The notes below the pieces were generated by a model that did no database searches, was not told the DNA's origin, and worked only from the letters and a program-made list of their open reading frames with translations. This document shows, in pieces, positions 32,754 through 43,399 of a stretch of DNA of 64,000 bases. Origin of the DNA: Coniochaeta sp. PMI_546 (lineage: Eukaryota; Ascomycota; Sordariomycetes; Coniochaetales; Coniochaetaceae); assembly GCA_021432605.1 (NCBI GenBank), contig MU271146.1, positions 2,542,001-2,606,000 on the forward strand. The letters run 5' to 3'. Every line of letters begins with the position of its first letter. Position 1 is the first letter of the stretch. The position numbers and the translations under genes are program-made.

Positions 32754-35465
32754 CCTCAAAAATTCGAAGCGAGAAGTGAGCTTAGTCCCCTCCGATCTGT
32801 CGGCTGTCGATATCGGAAAGATCAAAAGGCAGCAGCGCCAAAAATCTAGCTTTTTTGGACAAGGGGTATCGCACGACTTTTGAAGAAACAACGCGGCTTC
32901 CCTGCTGTTGGCTTGTGTTGTCCAGTTTTCGACTTGTTGAAGCCAATACAAGGTGTTCTGCCGTTACAGACTAGTCTCATAGCCCGCGATGACGATAGAT
33001 CGTGAGAACCACTCCAAGAGATTATCGGAAGTTCGCGCAGCCCTCCTACTTGAGGCTTGTCGGCATAAATAGGCAAGATGCTCCAGATAAAAGGTAAGAG
33101 TCCAATGATCCGTTGTGCAGGTCCTCAACAGTCGTCTCTCGCTGATTCAAAAGCTGCTCGCGCAGTAGTGGCTCTTTTCACGACATACATTCAGCGCGAG
33201 ACCGACTTTCGCAGGTTATGAAGTCAGTTCAAGAGAACCTTTCAAGCCAGCTGAATCATGAGCCAGTGGAAACCAGTTGTCAGATAGTAATAATCACGGA
33301 GGTGCCTGACCATAAGTGTCGATGATATCGCTTTTCCTCGGTCTTGGTTGCCCTCTTATATGCGCCATGCCATGTCTTTAGTCTGACATGTCGCTCGTCA
33401 CTGGTGTCGTGCCATTGCTGCAATCTAGATTCTGCTCTTGATCATCTCATAGCGGCCCATTTCCCGCGATCTAGAGCACCGCCCTCCGCTTTTCGTAGAT
33501 GGGGAAGCACGAAGCAACCCAGAAATTTTGAATCAGGTCAGTCTTGTGCTGTAGATAGAAAATGGTCACAGATGCTCGGGGAAGAAAGGATCTCGAGGCG
33601 CCAATAATTGACCGCCATTGTCTAACCTCACCGATAATATGGATGGCCACTGCCTCCGACTATAACAGACACATTGTGTGGCACCTGTCTGCCATGTTTT
33701 TGTTCCCTGCTTCTCTGTACGGAGGATAACGTGGCCGGTCCTCACCATGTCTGTGGCGTAAAGACAAGGAATACAAGCGTGAGACAACGCAGCTCGGCTC
33801 GGGGGAATGCCGCCTCTAACTGTTCTGAAAATCGGGGCTCAGCTTCCATGGCGGTCTGCGGACAATGCATGAAAAAGCAACTTGACTTGGAATTGGCGCC
33901 AAAAAGAAAAGGTTTCCTGCAGTAGCCTAGTGATCGTTTCCGATCTTACCGAAAACGGGAGATGCGCGCCTATCGCGCCCACCCACGTTATATGCCACTC
34001 CCACGAGATTTAACATGTGAGCCATATGGGCCAGGCCATTATGGTTCGACGTGTTACACATACACGATGGCCATCCTTCGCTTCAGAGTCTAGGATGGGG
34101 CTATTCCCGAGCCTAGACTTCGTATGAGAAACCCTTGGCAGTCTAGAACAAGTGAGCCGAGATTCAGCTCCGGATGTACTGTCTCGCACCTAAGCCTTGA
34201 CTACCATTCACACATGTACCATCCAATGTTCCTTTCAAAGTCTTGATGTGAAACACCTGGGATACGCGGACATGATGGTGGGCTATGTATGTCAACATGT
34301 GAAAGCTGCTGTTGAACATAGATGATATGAGAATAGGCCAGAGACTGGTCCTTTGCAAGCCTAGTCGTCGTTTGGTGACTAATTATAGCATCGAGAGCAC
34401 CGACGCACGAATCCAATTGTTACTGATATTGACAATCTCATGCTCAGAGAGACAAGAAAAGATCATTCGAGCCTGATATGACTTCTAAGGCACGGAACAG
34501 GACGACTTGTCAGATCACACTACCATAGCCGAAAGTTGGTGTCCTCAACGTCGCACCCGAGTGTTGAACAACGCAAACCAGCGTACTTGTGAAAATAGTC
34601 TTGGATACCTTCTCCCAAGGTTATTCCCTGTCAGCTACAGGGAAGGCGTGAAGTAACTGTAGAGTGCCGGCAACACAACATATACCTGCAACGTCTCCGA
34701 CTGCGCGAGAGGCAAGAATAAGAGCGTTAACGTGGGCAAAGCGTGGTTTACATGTGTAAGTGTTCGCCTATATGGCCACGCTAAAGAGAACTTCGGAAAT
34801 CCCGCTTTAGAATGGCCGGCAGGGGCGTCCTAGTGTTACACCATGTCCAATTCAAAGTGGTCTTGAGCTCAGGTTGCGCCCTGGGGATGCTCCAGAACAC
34901 TTTACCAAGACACTGACGTCGAGCTAAGGGGGGGGATCTATTTCTGAGGGTGGTCTAGACGCTTTCGAATCAGGAAGATGTTCATGGATATGTTGCCATC
35001 ATCACCTCATACCGCAGGTCTATTCTTGTCCATTGCTAAGTAAGATATTCCAGTTTCCAGATTTCCAGTCCAGAGCAAATATGTAAGATAATCACTCTAA
35101 CTTCTGGTTTCGAATGACCGGCTGCTTGCAAGCTCTCGCTCTTCTCATGTTCAGGTCAGATGTACCTCGTTCATGCCATTACATACGCCAGAAGTCGAGA
35201 CCAAATGTCTTGAACGCTATGATAGCTAGCAGCATTTGTCTAACAACATTACTGAAATCATTCTCACATATTAAAATTTTAGATGCCGCTCAAACTCCTA
35301 AAACTCATGAAAATTGTGTGGCCTTCAGGCCTGGCCATGACGCCAGCATGGAGGATAAGAATGTTGAGCTTGAGGATCCGGGACAGGAAGACCTTGGTTG
35401 CAGACTGGACCTAGCCTACAAGCACGTCTCAGGTATACGCAATGAGTTAGCCGGAACTTGCTTGA
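32754..35465. other. Gene-poor stretch, no intact gene
   Basis: 2.7 kb upstream of cysteine-rich copy 3. Frames such as 33344-33607 and 33566-33787 are short and overlap on opposite strands. From about 33.9 kb onward the sequence becomes visibly richer in TA and loses long open frames, the beginning of the degraded tract that reaches 41 kb. Confidence 0.45.
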
Positions 35466-35666
35466 CGACAGGATATCATCAACTGCGTTTTAGCCTTTTG
35501 CTCCGGCGGCATGAAGGGCACCTACGGTCTCCAGACCGAGTCCTTGATTGACACCGTGATAAACACGACTCTATTCGACAAGACCCCACAAGGTTTTGTC
35601 CACGACGATTTTTATTACGATCGGTCGGATATATATGAGACTTACCGGCTTTGCGCGCTAAGCTAA
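35466..35666 (+). pseudogene. Possible relic of a gene 3' end, family unknown
   Basis: An uninterrupted frame of 66 codons without its own good start, beginning RQDIINCVLAFCSGGMKGTY and continuing GLQTESLIDTVINTTLF, then a Tyr/Asp-rich tail, has the look of a true protein C-terminus (mixed hydrophobic and polar residues, Cys, Gly-Gly). Upstream in the other frames (35114-35460) there are further coding-like fragments that do not connect. I do not recognise the family. It may be the last exon of a decayed gene. Confidence 0.3.
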
Positions 35667-37660
35667 TTATGATATCTGGACATGATGTGTAATGTTTGCC
35701 TTACCGGGGAAAAAGAATCAGGAGTTTGGGTCTTTGCATGACTTGTAAGGTAGAGTCTCTCGAAAGTTGATAAGGTTGATGGATGTATACTGTCCTAGGT
35801 TCCACTGGCGACGTCGTTATTGAATATTGATACCTCATACCTTTTATAGACTGCATTGGCTCTTTGGTCACCTGAATCACTAATCATAGGCTGGAGTCTA
35901 GGGGTATGATACGAAGTTAGGTAGACAATGACACAATTCCCGGCCATTTCTCTTTCCCTCACGGACGCTATACCCCACCTCCACCGGTCATAGACTTTAT
36001 AGTCAACCGGGGTTGCCGAAATACTTTGCGACATGACGTGGTAAGACTTTCGTTGTCTTGGCACAGGCATTGACTCGATTGGGAGATCGGAGGGTACTTT
36101 GTCGTTGACGACCAAATCTACGGTAGCTTCCTCGTCGTTCTTGGCCATCTGTCTGTAGTATCAACTATCTATATTTGACGTAATCGATTTACTACTTATT
36201 TAGCCGGCCGAAGTAGACTATGCGAGTCATGTTTGTCGCGATCCCAAGTGAGAAGGAGTGAACATAGGAAGTTGATGGTACATGTAAAACCCGTTCAGTC
36301 AGGGATGGTGATCCTTGCCATCGTCGTTGGCATTGTTGCTTGGATACCATCCCAGAATAGCATGGAATCCACCTTCGGGTGGCGAAGGGAAGGGCACCGA
36401 GCTGTGTAACGGTAATTAGTCAGGATACATAGCCATGTAAGTGCTCGACTTCTGCTAGGCCTTCTGCTGGTACTGCACTTTGGCATTAGGCAGTTCCTCA
36501 GCCCAGAGTCTGGAGGCGATGTACGCTACAATTCTCGTCTCATAGGCAATATGTTCGAAGATGATGACTTATAGATGTCCAAGGCAGTAAGCGATGGATC
36601 CGTGTCGCGCAGCTCGCGGGTCGTGTCGCTGCGGTAGATAATCCAAGAATTACGAGAACGGGGGATGTGGCCACGAAGATGAGGAGGATAACGGCGACGC
36701 TCACGTACGGTGCGATCATGCTGGTTGTTGAGAAGCGGAGCACGCGCTCGTTTGTCAGGAGACGTACCACTACCGGCGGCATTCTACTGGTTGCCAGCGT
36801 ATCCAGTCTGGGAGGTCCTCTCAGCTATGGAAGTGTGGCTGAGTTCCACATTCGCTGCTTGTACTACTCTCGACGGAAGTGGCGTAGATGTGGGCGCGGT
36901 CGCTGTTGGTGTTGTGCTCGAACCTGGTGGCGATGTCCATTTCGGCTTAACACAAGCAAGTTTGGGTGTGGGTTTTGCGGCACCACTGACCTGCGGATTG
37001 GAGCCGAAACGCCGACAGCGATATACTTTCGACTGGAGGCAGCGTCGTACGATGTTTAGTTATTAGGATCGTCGAACCCTAAGCTTATCATCCACGAGTA
37101 TTGCCCGACTTTCTCAACTGTCAAGGCCTTGGCAGTAACGGCGTTGTCAAATTCCAGCTAATTCTATTCTGCGACCAGAGTCTAATCAGCGCCAACCCAC
37201 CTCCAGTATACGTGCTGCTCTAGTGTTGAGGGCTTACCAAGGACATCAGCGGTGACTTCCCCAAGCAGAACTCCGCAACTCAGGGCAATGCGATCTAGGG
37301 TCTGGCCACCACATATAACAACCGTATTGCTACACAGGCTCCCCCAGCTATCAATAAGACTTTTTACCAGATCCTTCTAGCACTCCGCGAGCAGAAAGGA
37401 GCAGCCATGCGTAACATTCTACGTAGGATCGGGCACAGTGCCCACAAGAAAGGGTTAACAAATAAACCACGAGACGTCTATGGCCTTGACCAACACGTCG
37501 GAACCTATTAGCGATAGGTCAATACCAAAAGTAGAAGCCTTCACGTTAGTAAAGACCTTCTCCAAGGTCACTGTGCTAGAGAAGGGAGTATCATCAGCAA
37601 TTCGTTGATGTGCTAAGAAGCTGGACGAGGCGCAGCCGAGATACGTTTCTATCCAGTGAA
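35667..37660. other. Gene-poor stretch with possible gene fragments
   Basis: Mostly unassignable. On the minus strand, 36148-35795 is an open frame of 117 codons beginning MAKNDEEATVDLVVNDKVPS, protein-like but unrecognised. Also on the minus strand, about 37060-36400 reads as a Thr/Pro/Ser-rich linker followed by one hydrophobic segment (SVAVILLIFVATSPVLVILG) and then fragments in different frames, perhaps a decayed membrane-protein gene. No intact gene is supported. Confidence 0.35.
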
Positions 37661-38150
37661 TTCGAGATAGAGCCTCACGTTCTCTCCGCACTCGCCCGTG
37701 GTCTTGGTAGTTCGGCTTCACATCTTTAATCTCTCCAATCATGGGTTAAGAACATGTGCCAACAGCTTCACTACCCCGTGACGTTTGCCGCAAGGCTCAA
37801 AATTGGCACAGCAACCCGCATCGCGGCGCATAACGACTTCGGGACTCTCACGATGCTTTCCCGGGACTCCACCAGGGGCTTGCAAGTCGTGTCTAGTCTT
37901 CGTCGCCCACCGACCTCTTGTTCAACGTTCCGAGCGACTTCCATCGGGATGCCTGCCCACACGGTACCAGAGATGACCATGACACGGTACGCGAGATGAG
38001 GATGACAATAGATTTATTCCTGAGCAGGACTCGGTAGCGTATCTCGTCGAATTCAACGGCGATACGACTCTCCTTTCCTTAGAATCCTTACAGGAGTTTC
38101 CGACAGATGCAATACTGTGCCCTTTTGATGATATCAAGTATTGGGAGTGA
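37661..38150 (+). pseudogene. Decayed isopenicillin-N-synthase-like 2-oxoglutarate oxygenase
   Basis: Fragments in colinear order match the C-terminal half of fungal IPNS-like Fe(II)/2-oxoglutarate oxygenases: E-P-H-V-L-S-A-L-A-R-G-L-G at 37673, then after an in-frame stop Q-Q-L-H-Y-P-V and T-R-I-A-A-H-N-D-F-G-T-L-T (the H-x-D metal motif in its family context) ending in S-T-R-G-L-Q-V near 37895. A frame change follows, with F-I-P-E-Q-D-S-V-A-Y-L-V-E-F-N-G-D-T-T-L and a stop at 38148. The middle part carrying the distal His and the R-x-S motif is not readable in one frame. The N-terminal half upstream was not identified. At least one stop and one or more frameshifts make it a pseudogene of a host-type enzyme. 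Confidence 0.7.
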
Positions 38151-38458
38151 AACAGCAGCCGATATCGAAATCTTTAAGCTTCAAAGATAGCGTATCGTGA
38201 CTTGATGGCAGATCAACTGGTGTTAGTGTGCCGCCCGCGGTTAGGCAGTCAGTCCACTTACACAAGTGCAAATGAAAGTTTTACAACATAACACAGGTCT
38301 AAGCTTTAACAATGGGAGCTTAGTCGATCACTTCTGTGCGTCTCGTTACTGAACAACCCTGACTCACAGATCAAACTGACTAGTTCACTCACTCAGTACA
38401 AAAAGGGAGTTGAGTTACTTCAAGAGCACAATAGCTGTCACCTCAAGAGCAAAATGAT
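38151..38458. other. Short noncoding stretch
   Basis: About 300 bases between the oxygenase relic and tRNA-Pro; nothing recognised. Confidence 0.5.
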
Positions 38459-38551
38459 TGGGTCTGTCCGGGGATTGAACCCGGGACCTCTCGCAAGCTA
38501 AGCTTTAGGGTGTACCCTAAGCGAGAATCATACCGCTAGACCAACAGACCC
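38459..38551 (-). tRNA. tRNA-Pro(AGG) with a 19-nt intron
   Basis: Reading the minus strand from 38551, the acceptor stem GGGTCTG pairs with CAGACCC, the D arm is TGGTCTAGCGGTA, and the T arm GTCCCGGGTTCAATCCCCGG is present with B-box GGTTCAATCC. The anticodon stem CTCGC/GCGAG encloses TTAGGG then an extra 19 nt before the last loop base, giving anticodon AGG and an intron at the canonical position after base 37. A short T run follows about 10 bases downstream. All stems pair well, so it should be functional. Confidence 0.93.
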
Positions 38552-38878
38552 CAGAGCTGACCAACGACCAAGAGGAGACCGTTGATTGGACGCTTTTTTC
38601 TGACAGTAATGCGATCTATAAGACTTAGAATTAACATACCCCTATCCTCGTAATTTTACTCAGCCTCTTACCCCAATAATCCTGTGACCCTTCAGCGACT
38701 ATTCGAATTAGGGGCTTCTAGCGTGGTGTTTGTATTGTCAAAGAAGCTGGAGTTGAAGATAAACGTGATCCCCAAGTATGTCTAGCATTGCCATATCTAT
38801 GACCTTAGGTACGAGCAACTCCCTTTCTGTCCCTTCAGCCTATAGCAACGGCAACTATATTCCTGTCTGTTACCCTGA
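38552..38878. other. Short noncoding stretch
   Basis: 5' flank of tRNA-Pro, A+T rich; nothing else recognised. Confidence 0.5.
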
Positions 38879-39546
38879 CTATATGCTATGATTCACATAC
38901 GGCCTCGAAGTCTTCGTAGAAAAAGCGCTAGTAGGAATGCGGTGAGCAACTCTGAGGGTTATAGACTCATACATCTCGGGCGATAATTGCTCTATATCGA
39001 TAGTCGTATGTGCTTCATAGTCTACTGTGGTGGGATGGGTAAGTAAAACCGGACCCGCAAGTAGCGCTAAAATTTCTACAGTTAATGTGCTTGAAATTAG
39101 TGTATGTACCTCAGATATTTTGTAGAGGAGCAGTGTGCTGGTGTCCGTGCAAGCGCCCCACAGATACCTGACAGGGTGATTAAACTTTGGCTCGCAACCA
39201 CAGTAAGCAGACATGACAGCAGTGGTGTCATTGATCATCATTCTTCCGGCCAACATGTATCAGCATAATCCAAAGCCCAAATTCTAGACACTTAGAGACC
39301 TAAGTCTTTCGGTAGCCTTACAGCACACGTAAGTGATAATGAACTTATTGTTGATGACATACTACCAGCACCGATTAGAACTATCTTAGCAACTGCTATC
39401 TTCTTCCTTCCAGTCCTCGGTGTATAAGGCATGGGACTGATCAAGATATGGATTACATCCAAAACTATGGTAGCGATATTAAGGTTGACTAGTACTTGGT
39501 AGAGAGGCTGGTGTTTCCATTGTTCAACGAAAAATGAGCATGTCAA
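38879..39546 (-). pseudogene. Possible relic of a fungal rhodopsin-domain membrane protein
   Basis: Two adjacent minus-strand frames read as membrane-protein fragments. The upstream one (39546-39292) has VLVNLNIATIVLDVIHILIS, then P-M-P, a basic loop G-R-K-K-I-A and another hydrophobic helix ending S-S-T-I-S-S-L-S, which resembles the N-I-x-T-D ... P-x-P ... basic ... helix pattern of transmembrane segments 5-6 in the fungal rhodopsin/PTH11-related family. The downstream one (39256-38879) has one more hydrophobic stretch (LTVEILALLAGPVLL). They are in different frames with no convincing intron. The match rests on pattern only. Confidence 0.35.
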
Positions 39547-40241
39547 ACTTTAATCTGAGAGGTAGACGAAAGTATTCTAGTAGGTGGACACGACAAGGGG
39601 AGCAACAATACCTGTGTTTCTGCTGTTGTCAAAAATACTAAGCTACATACCAAGGCCGAACTGACCCGCGCGGTGAAGACTGAGGCGGCCACGTAATAAT
39701 TACACCGATGTTTGTGTTCGTACCATCGAGTTCCGCCTTCAGCACATAGAGATGTCGGCTAAGATGAAGATAATTGACGAGTTTGTACTAATGGCAAGTG
39801 TTCCGGTGTTACTTACACCAAGTCAGCAACTCATGACCCATTGGTGTGCTGTAGGGTACTTGTGAAGACGGTCAATCTCGTCGACGATGGACAAGGTCAG
39901 GGAGATCTGGGGAGCAAAAACCGTCCTTATGCGAGCCATAACAGGTTCATTGTACAACATTTTGGCCCAGCCACGTATTACAAACACTAAGCGTGCCGTG
40001 GAGCAGGCACTGAGACGTTGACGATGCCTTCCAATAGCTAGCTATGTACCTAGGTGACAATGTTGAGCATGTATGGGGGCCTTGAGGATGAAATACTATT
40101 ACTGATTACTCAACCTATAGCAGTATTAGCGCTAATATATGCATGGGTCGTTGTGCGCCAGGATAAGCCTGCTGAGAACACACAGATCTCCACGACGAAC
40201 TGACTCGACAATCACCCCTGGCCTACTACCAGCTTATCAAC
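39547..40241. other. Noncoding stretch
   Basis: 700 bases without open frames of interest, A+T rich, part of the degraded tract. Confidence 0.5.
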
Positions 40242-40313
40242 TCTCTATTGGCCCAATGGCAAGGCGTCTGACTACGATTCAGGAGAGTGCAGGTTCGACC
40301 CCTGGATGGATCA
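40242..40313 (+). tRNA. tRNA-Arg(ACG), possibly decaying
   Basis: The D arm (GCC...GGC), anticodon arm TCTGA-CTACGAT-TCAGG with anticodon ACG, and T loop GGTTCGACC are clear, and a TTTT terminator follows at 40318. However the acceptor stem pairs at only five of seven positions (positions 1 and 2 do not pair) and the first T-stem pair is G-G. The two 5' mismatches are in the sense expected if an original GATCCAT had mutated. It may still be read, but could be a pseudogene. Confidence 0.65.
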
Positions 40314-41126
40314 TCACTTTTGCTTTCTCAGCTGTTAGGAGAAGGTTTTTGTGCCGTTGAGTGACGCAGCAGTCGTTGAGTTGAGCTGGTGTTTTGCATG
40401 CGTGACTAAATGTCTAAATATCATGAAGTACGTCGTTTTGACGACTGCTGAGGAGCTCATTCTCAGGTCATATACGATACAGTTCAGCAGAAACTCTCGT
40501 CACAGTTTCGATTGAAATCTGAGGCTCATGATACACACTATCATAAGAGTGGTCAGGGCTCCAGGATATGAAACTTGCATCATCTGCTTATCTCGGTCCA
40601 CATTCCAGCTTGCCATCTTTTCCGCGAAAGGGTACTTGTTTCCCCGTTTCTCGCCCGTTGCTCCAAGCTCGATGTAGGCGAACAGGAAGGTCGAAGGGAG
40701 CAATTGCAATTAAAGAGACCTTCTGGAAGGTTATTTGAAAGTGAGAGGCTCTAATCAACGACGCCATAAGCCAATGAGATTCTAGCCTTCTGTCGCGGTG
40801 AATATAAGCTGATTTATCCGAATAGTGCCCAACGAGCGGCAGAGGCAGAGAAGGACCAATCACGTAAACCACAAGTATATTGCCAAAGAGGTGTAAATGA
40901 GAATCTCCTTTCATGATCTACTGTACTATATCGACCGGGAATCTGGGTCTATACTTGCCAGAAGAGCTGGGCACCCGGTTGACTTCCCTTTGTCAATATG
41001 TATGGGTGAGGGAGCTCCCATCCCGATCTCAACACTATTTGTCCACTCTCCAGGCCAAGTAGTCTAAGTAATCTCTGCACCACTAGAAGAGTCACACTTC
41101 CTATCTTAACCTGAATTCAGGACACG
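40314..41126. other. Noncoding stretch and DUF1996 promoter
   Basis: About 800 bases between tRNA-Arg and the DUF1996 gene. The minus-strand frames at 40500-40914 have no recognisable content. The region just upstream of 41127 should hold the promoter. Confidence 0.5.
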
Positions 41127-42492
41127 ATGAAGCTGAAAATCGCAGCCCTCGTCACTGGGCTCTATGCCAGCAACACCGTGGCGCAATTGGGAACGCCTCC
41201 ATCAGGATGCTGTGCTACGGCAGCAATGCTACGGTTCGGATGCTCGAAACTCGTTATCGAACGGCTCGACCCCTTGGTCAACCCCGGTGTAGTTGGCACT
41301 CCGCACAACCACCAGATCGTCGGGGGCAACTCCTTCAACGCTAGCATGGATCCTGCCTTGATGGATCCCGCCAAGGAGTCGACCTGCACCAGCTGCACTT
41401 TCAGCGAGGACTTCTCGAACTACTGGACCGCCAATCTCTACTTCCAAGCACGGAATGGGTCATTCAAGAGAGTTCCCCAGATGGTCAACCTCGGGTTGAA
41501 GGGGAATGAGGGCATTACGGTGTACTACATCCCACCGTACGACGGAAAGACAAAAGTAACGGCGTTCAAGCAGGTAGGTTCAGCTAGGTTAGGCCGAGAC
41601 GGTCTGTGTACCCTCCTCGGATCAATCTAACCCGACTTTCTCAGGGGTTCCGAATGCTAGTCGGCGACGCCATGCTCCGAAAGGCAGACGGACAGCAGAA
41701 GCAGCTCTGCCACCGATGTTATAGCAACATCGAGCAGGATCCTTTTGGAGGTGCGCCTTGCACCGGCAACGACACCTCGTATCTGCCGCTGCAGAAGTGT
41801 GAAGGTGGCATCCGGACAACAATCACCTTCCCAACGTAAGTGCTGCCCTGCCCTGCTTCGGCCGACCTGAAGTGCTAACAGACTCGCAGATGCTGGGATG
41901 GCAAAAATCTCGATAGCCCGGACCACAGGGCGCATGTCTCATATCCAGCTACCGGGTCCTTTGAGACTACGGGACCTTGCCCGGCCAGTCATCCGGTCAA
42001 GCTTCCCCAGCTGATGTACGAGATCATGTGGGACACACGAGAGTTTAACCGGGAAGAATGGGAGGAGGGGAAACAGCCGTTCGTATACAGCATGGGTGAC
42101 GCGTAAGTTCTTACCATCTACTACCCGCGATCCTGATAGCGAATGAGTAAGGGTCTAGGACTGACAGTGCTCTGCAGTACCGGGTTTGGACAACACGGTG
42201 ACTACATATTCGGCTGGAAAGACGACGCTCTCCAACGGGCGATGGACAACCGCTGCACCGGGGACTCATGTCCCAACGTCCTCAAGACGCAGAGTTCCGA
42301 CGCCGCTGCCTCCTGCACCTTGCCACAAACATTGAAAGAGGACATTGAAGGCTGTAAGTTTTGCCCTGGCCTAGCATGAGTAGACATTTGCTGACAGTAG
42401 ACCTTGCAAAGGGATCCCAACACTGCCAGGAGGAGCTCCTATTGTCTATTAGAGATTGTGTGGCTGGCAATGTGGTGGTAATCTGGGGGTAG
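41127..42492 (+). CDS. Secreted DUF1996 protein (five exons)
   Basis: Exons 41127-41573, 41645-41835, 41890-42102, 42178-42353 and 42401-42492 give about 372 residues. A signal peptide ([20 protein letters not shown]) is followed by the DUF1996 domain: [16 protein letters not shown], then [11 protein letters not shown], later [23 protein letters not shown] and G-D-Y-I-F-G-W. The family is fungal, secreted, and of unknown biochemical role. The last exon is uncertain: the frame that follows from the splice ends at 42492 with an unusual tail, while a neighbouring frame reads L-P-G-G-A-P-I-V-Y and stops at 42452, closer to the family's normal C-terminus. A small frameshift or a different acceptor could explain it. 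The next gene is a secreted xylanase. Confidence 0.85.
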
Positions 42493-43399
42493 AATTGCAT
42501 AGATGCTTTTTGTTGAGACGGAAGAGATGGCCCGATAATTGATAGATGGTTGGCTAGACACCTTGAGACTGTTCTGAATCGTGAGCAAACAGATAATTGC
42601 ACAACATCAGCAACTCGCTGGTAGCATTCACTACGACTCCTGCTCTGACAACCGGTGACTTGTTTGTGGGAGAGGACACGGGATATTGACGTCTCCGGTG
42701 CTTGTGATCGCAAGTGTCAACATGAGCCGTAGTCTGAGACGATGCGGAAACTGCTGGCGAAAATCGCTGCGAGGATTTGTAGGCGTTCAGGTGGTCCTAG
42801 GCAGGTCAGCCGACAGTCTGAGCTGCAAATCACAAGCAACCAGAATATCACTTAGGTTCAAAGATGAGCACTATGCAATTATTGAACCCGAAGTCACGGT
42901 GATCACCTAGACTTACATCGCATCGTCAATTTTCAGGTGCTCTGCATGTGTTGGTGGCGGGGTTAGGGTTATGGGCTACGCTCGAATCGGATTTCAGGGG
43001 TAAGTTTGGACGTGCACGAGGTTTCGGTATCAGACGGCAGACAGAGTTTGTGAATGCGATGCATTCATGCGTTGAACATCTTGACAGCTTGTCGTCGACA
43101 TATGACAGGCTGAGAACCCATGTCGGAGGTGAAACGTGAACGATCGACGATGGAATCTCGATAGTTCCGTGGAAGCATTTGTTACACAGATGTCTGTGGG
43201 CAGCGCGCCCGCCGATGAGAAGGCGCCATGTCGACAAAAAAAAGATAAATTCTCCGCGATGTCCATCATTGCGGGGAAGCTGGGAAAACGATTGTATGAA
43301 GACAAGGAATCTTTCGCCGTGTAACACACCGTTTGTTTACCGCACGTCGAATCCGAAGTTGTTTCATATGCGGACAGGGGATTGGACAGAAGAAGCACG
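42493..43399. other. Intergenic, GH10 promoter region
   Basis: 900 bases between two rightward secreted-protein genes. Overlapping short frames on both strands (42926-43443 minus, 42948-43403 plus) have no recognisable domain. A single GGGTTAGGGTT occurs near 42959. Confidence 0.45.

Noticed and set aside
22878-38150. Specialised-metabolite gene cluster around the two oxygenases
   Set aside because: No backbone synthase, transporter or P450 between or beside them; one oxygenase is a lone gene and the other a pseudogene.
42959-42972. Interstitial telomere-like GGGTTAGGGTT
   Set aside because: Only one and a half units; expected by chance.
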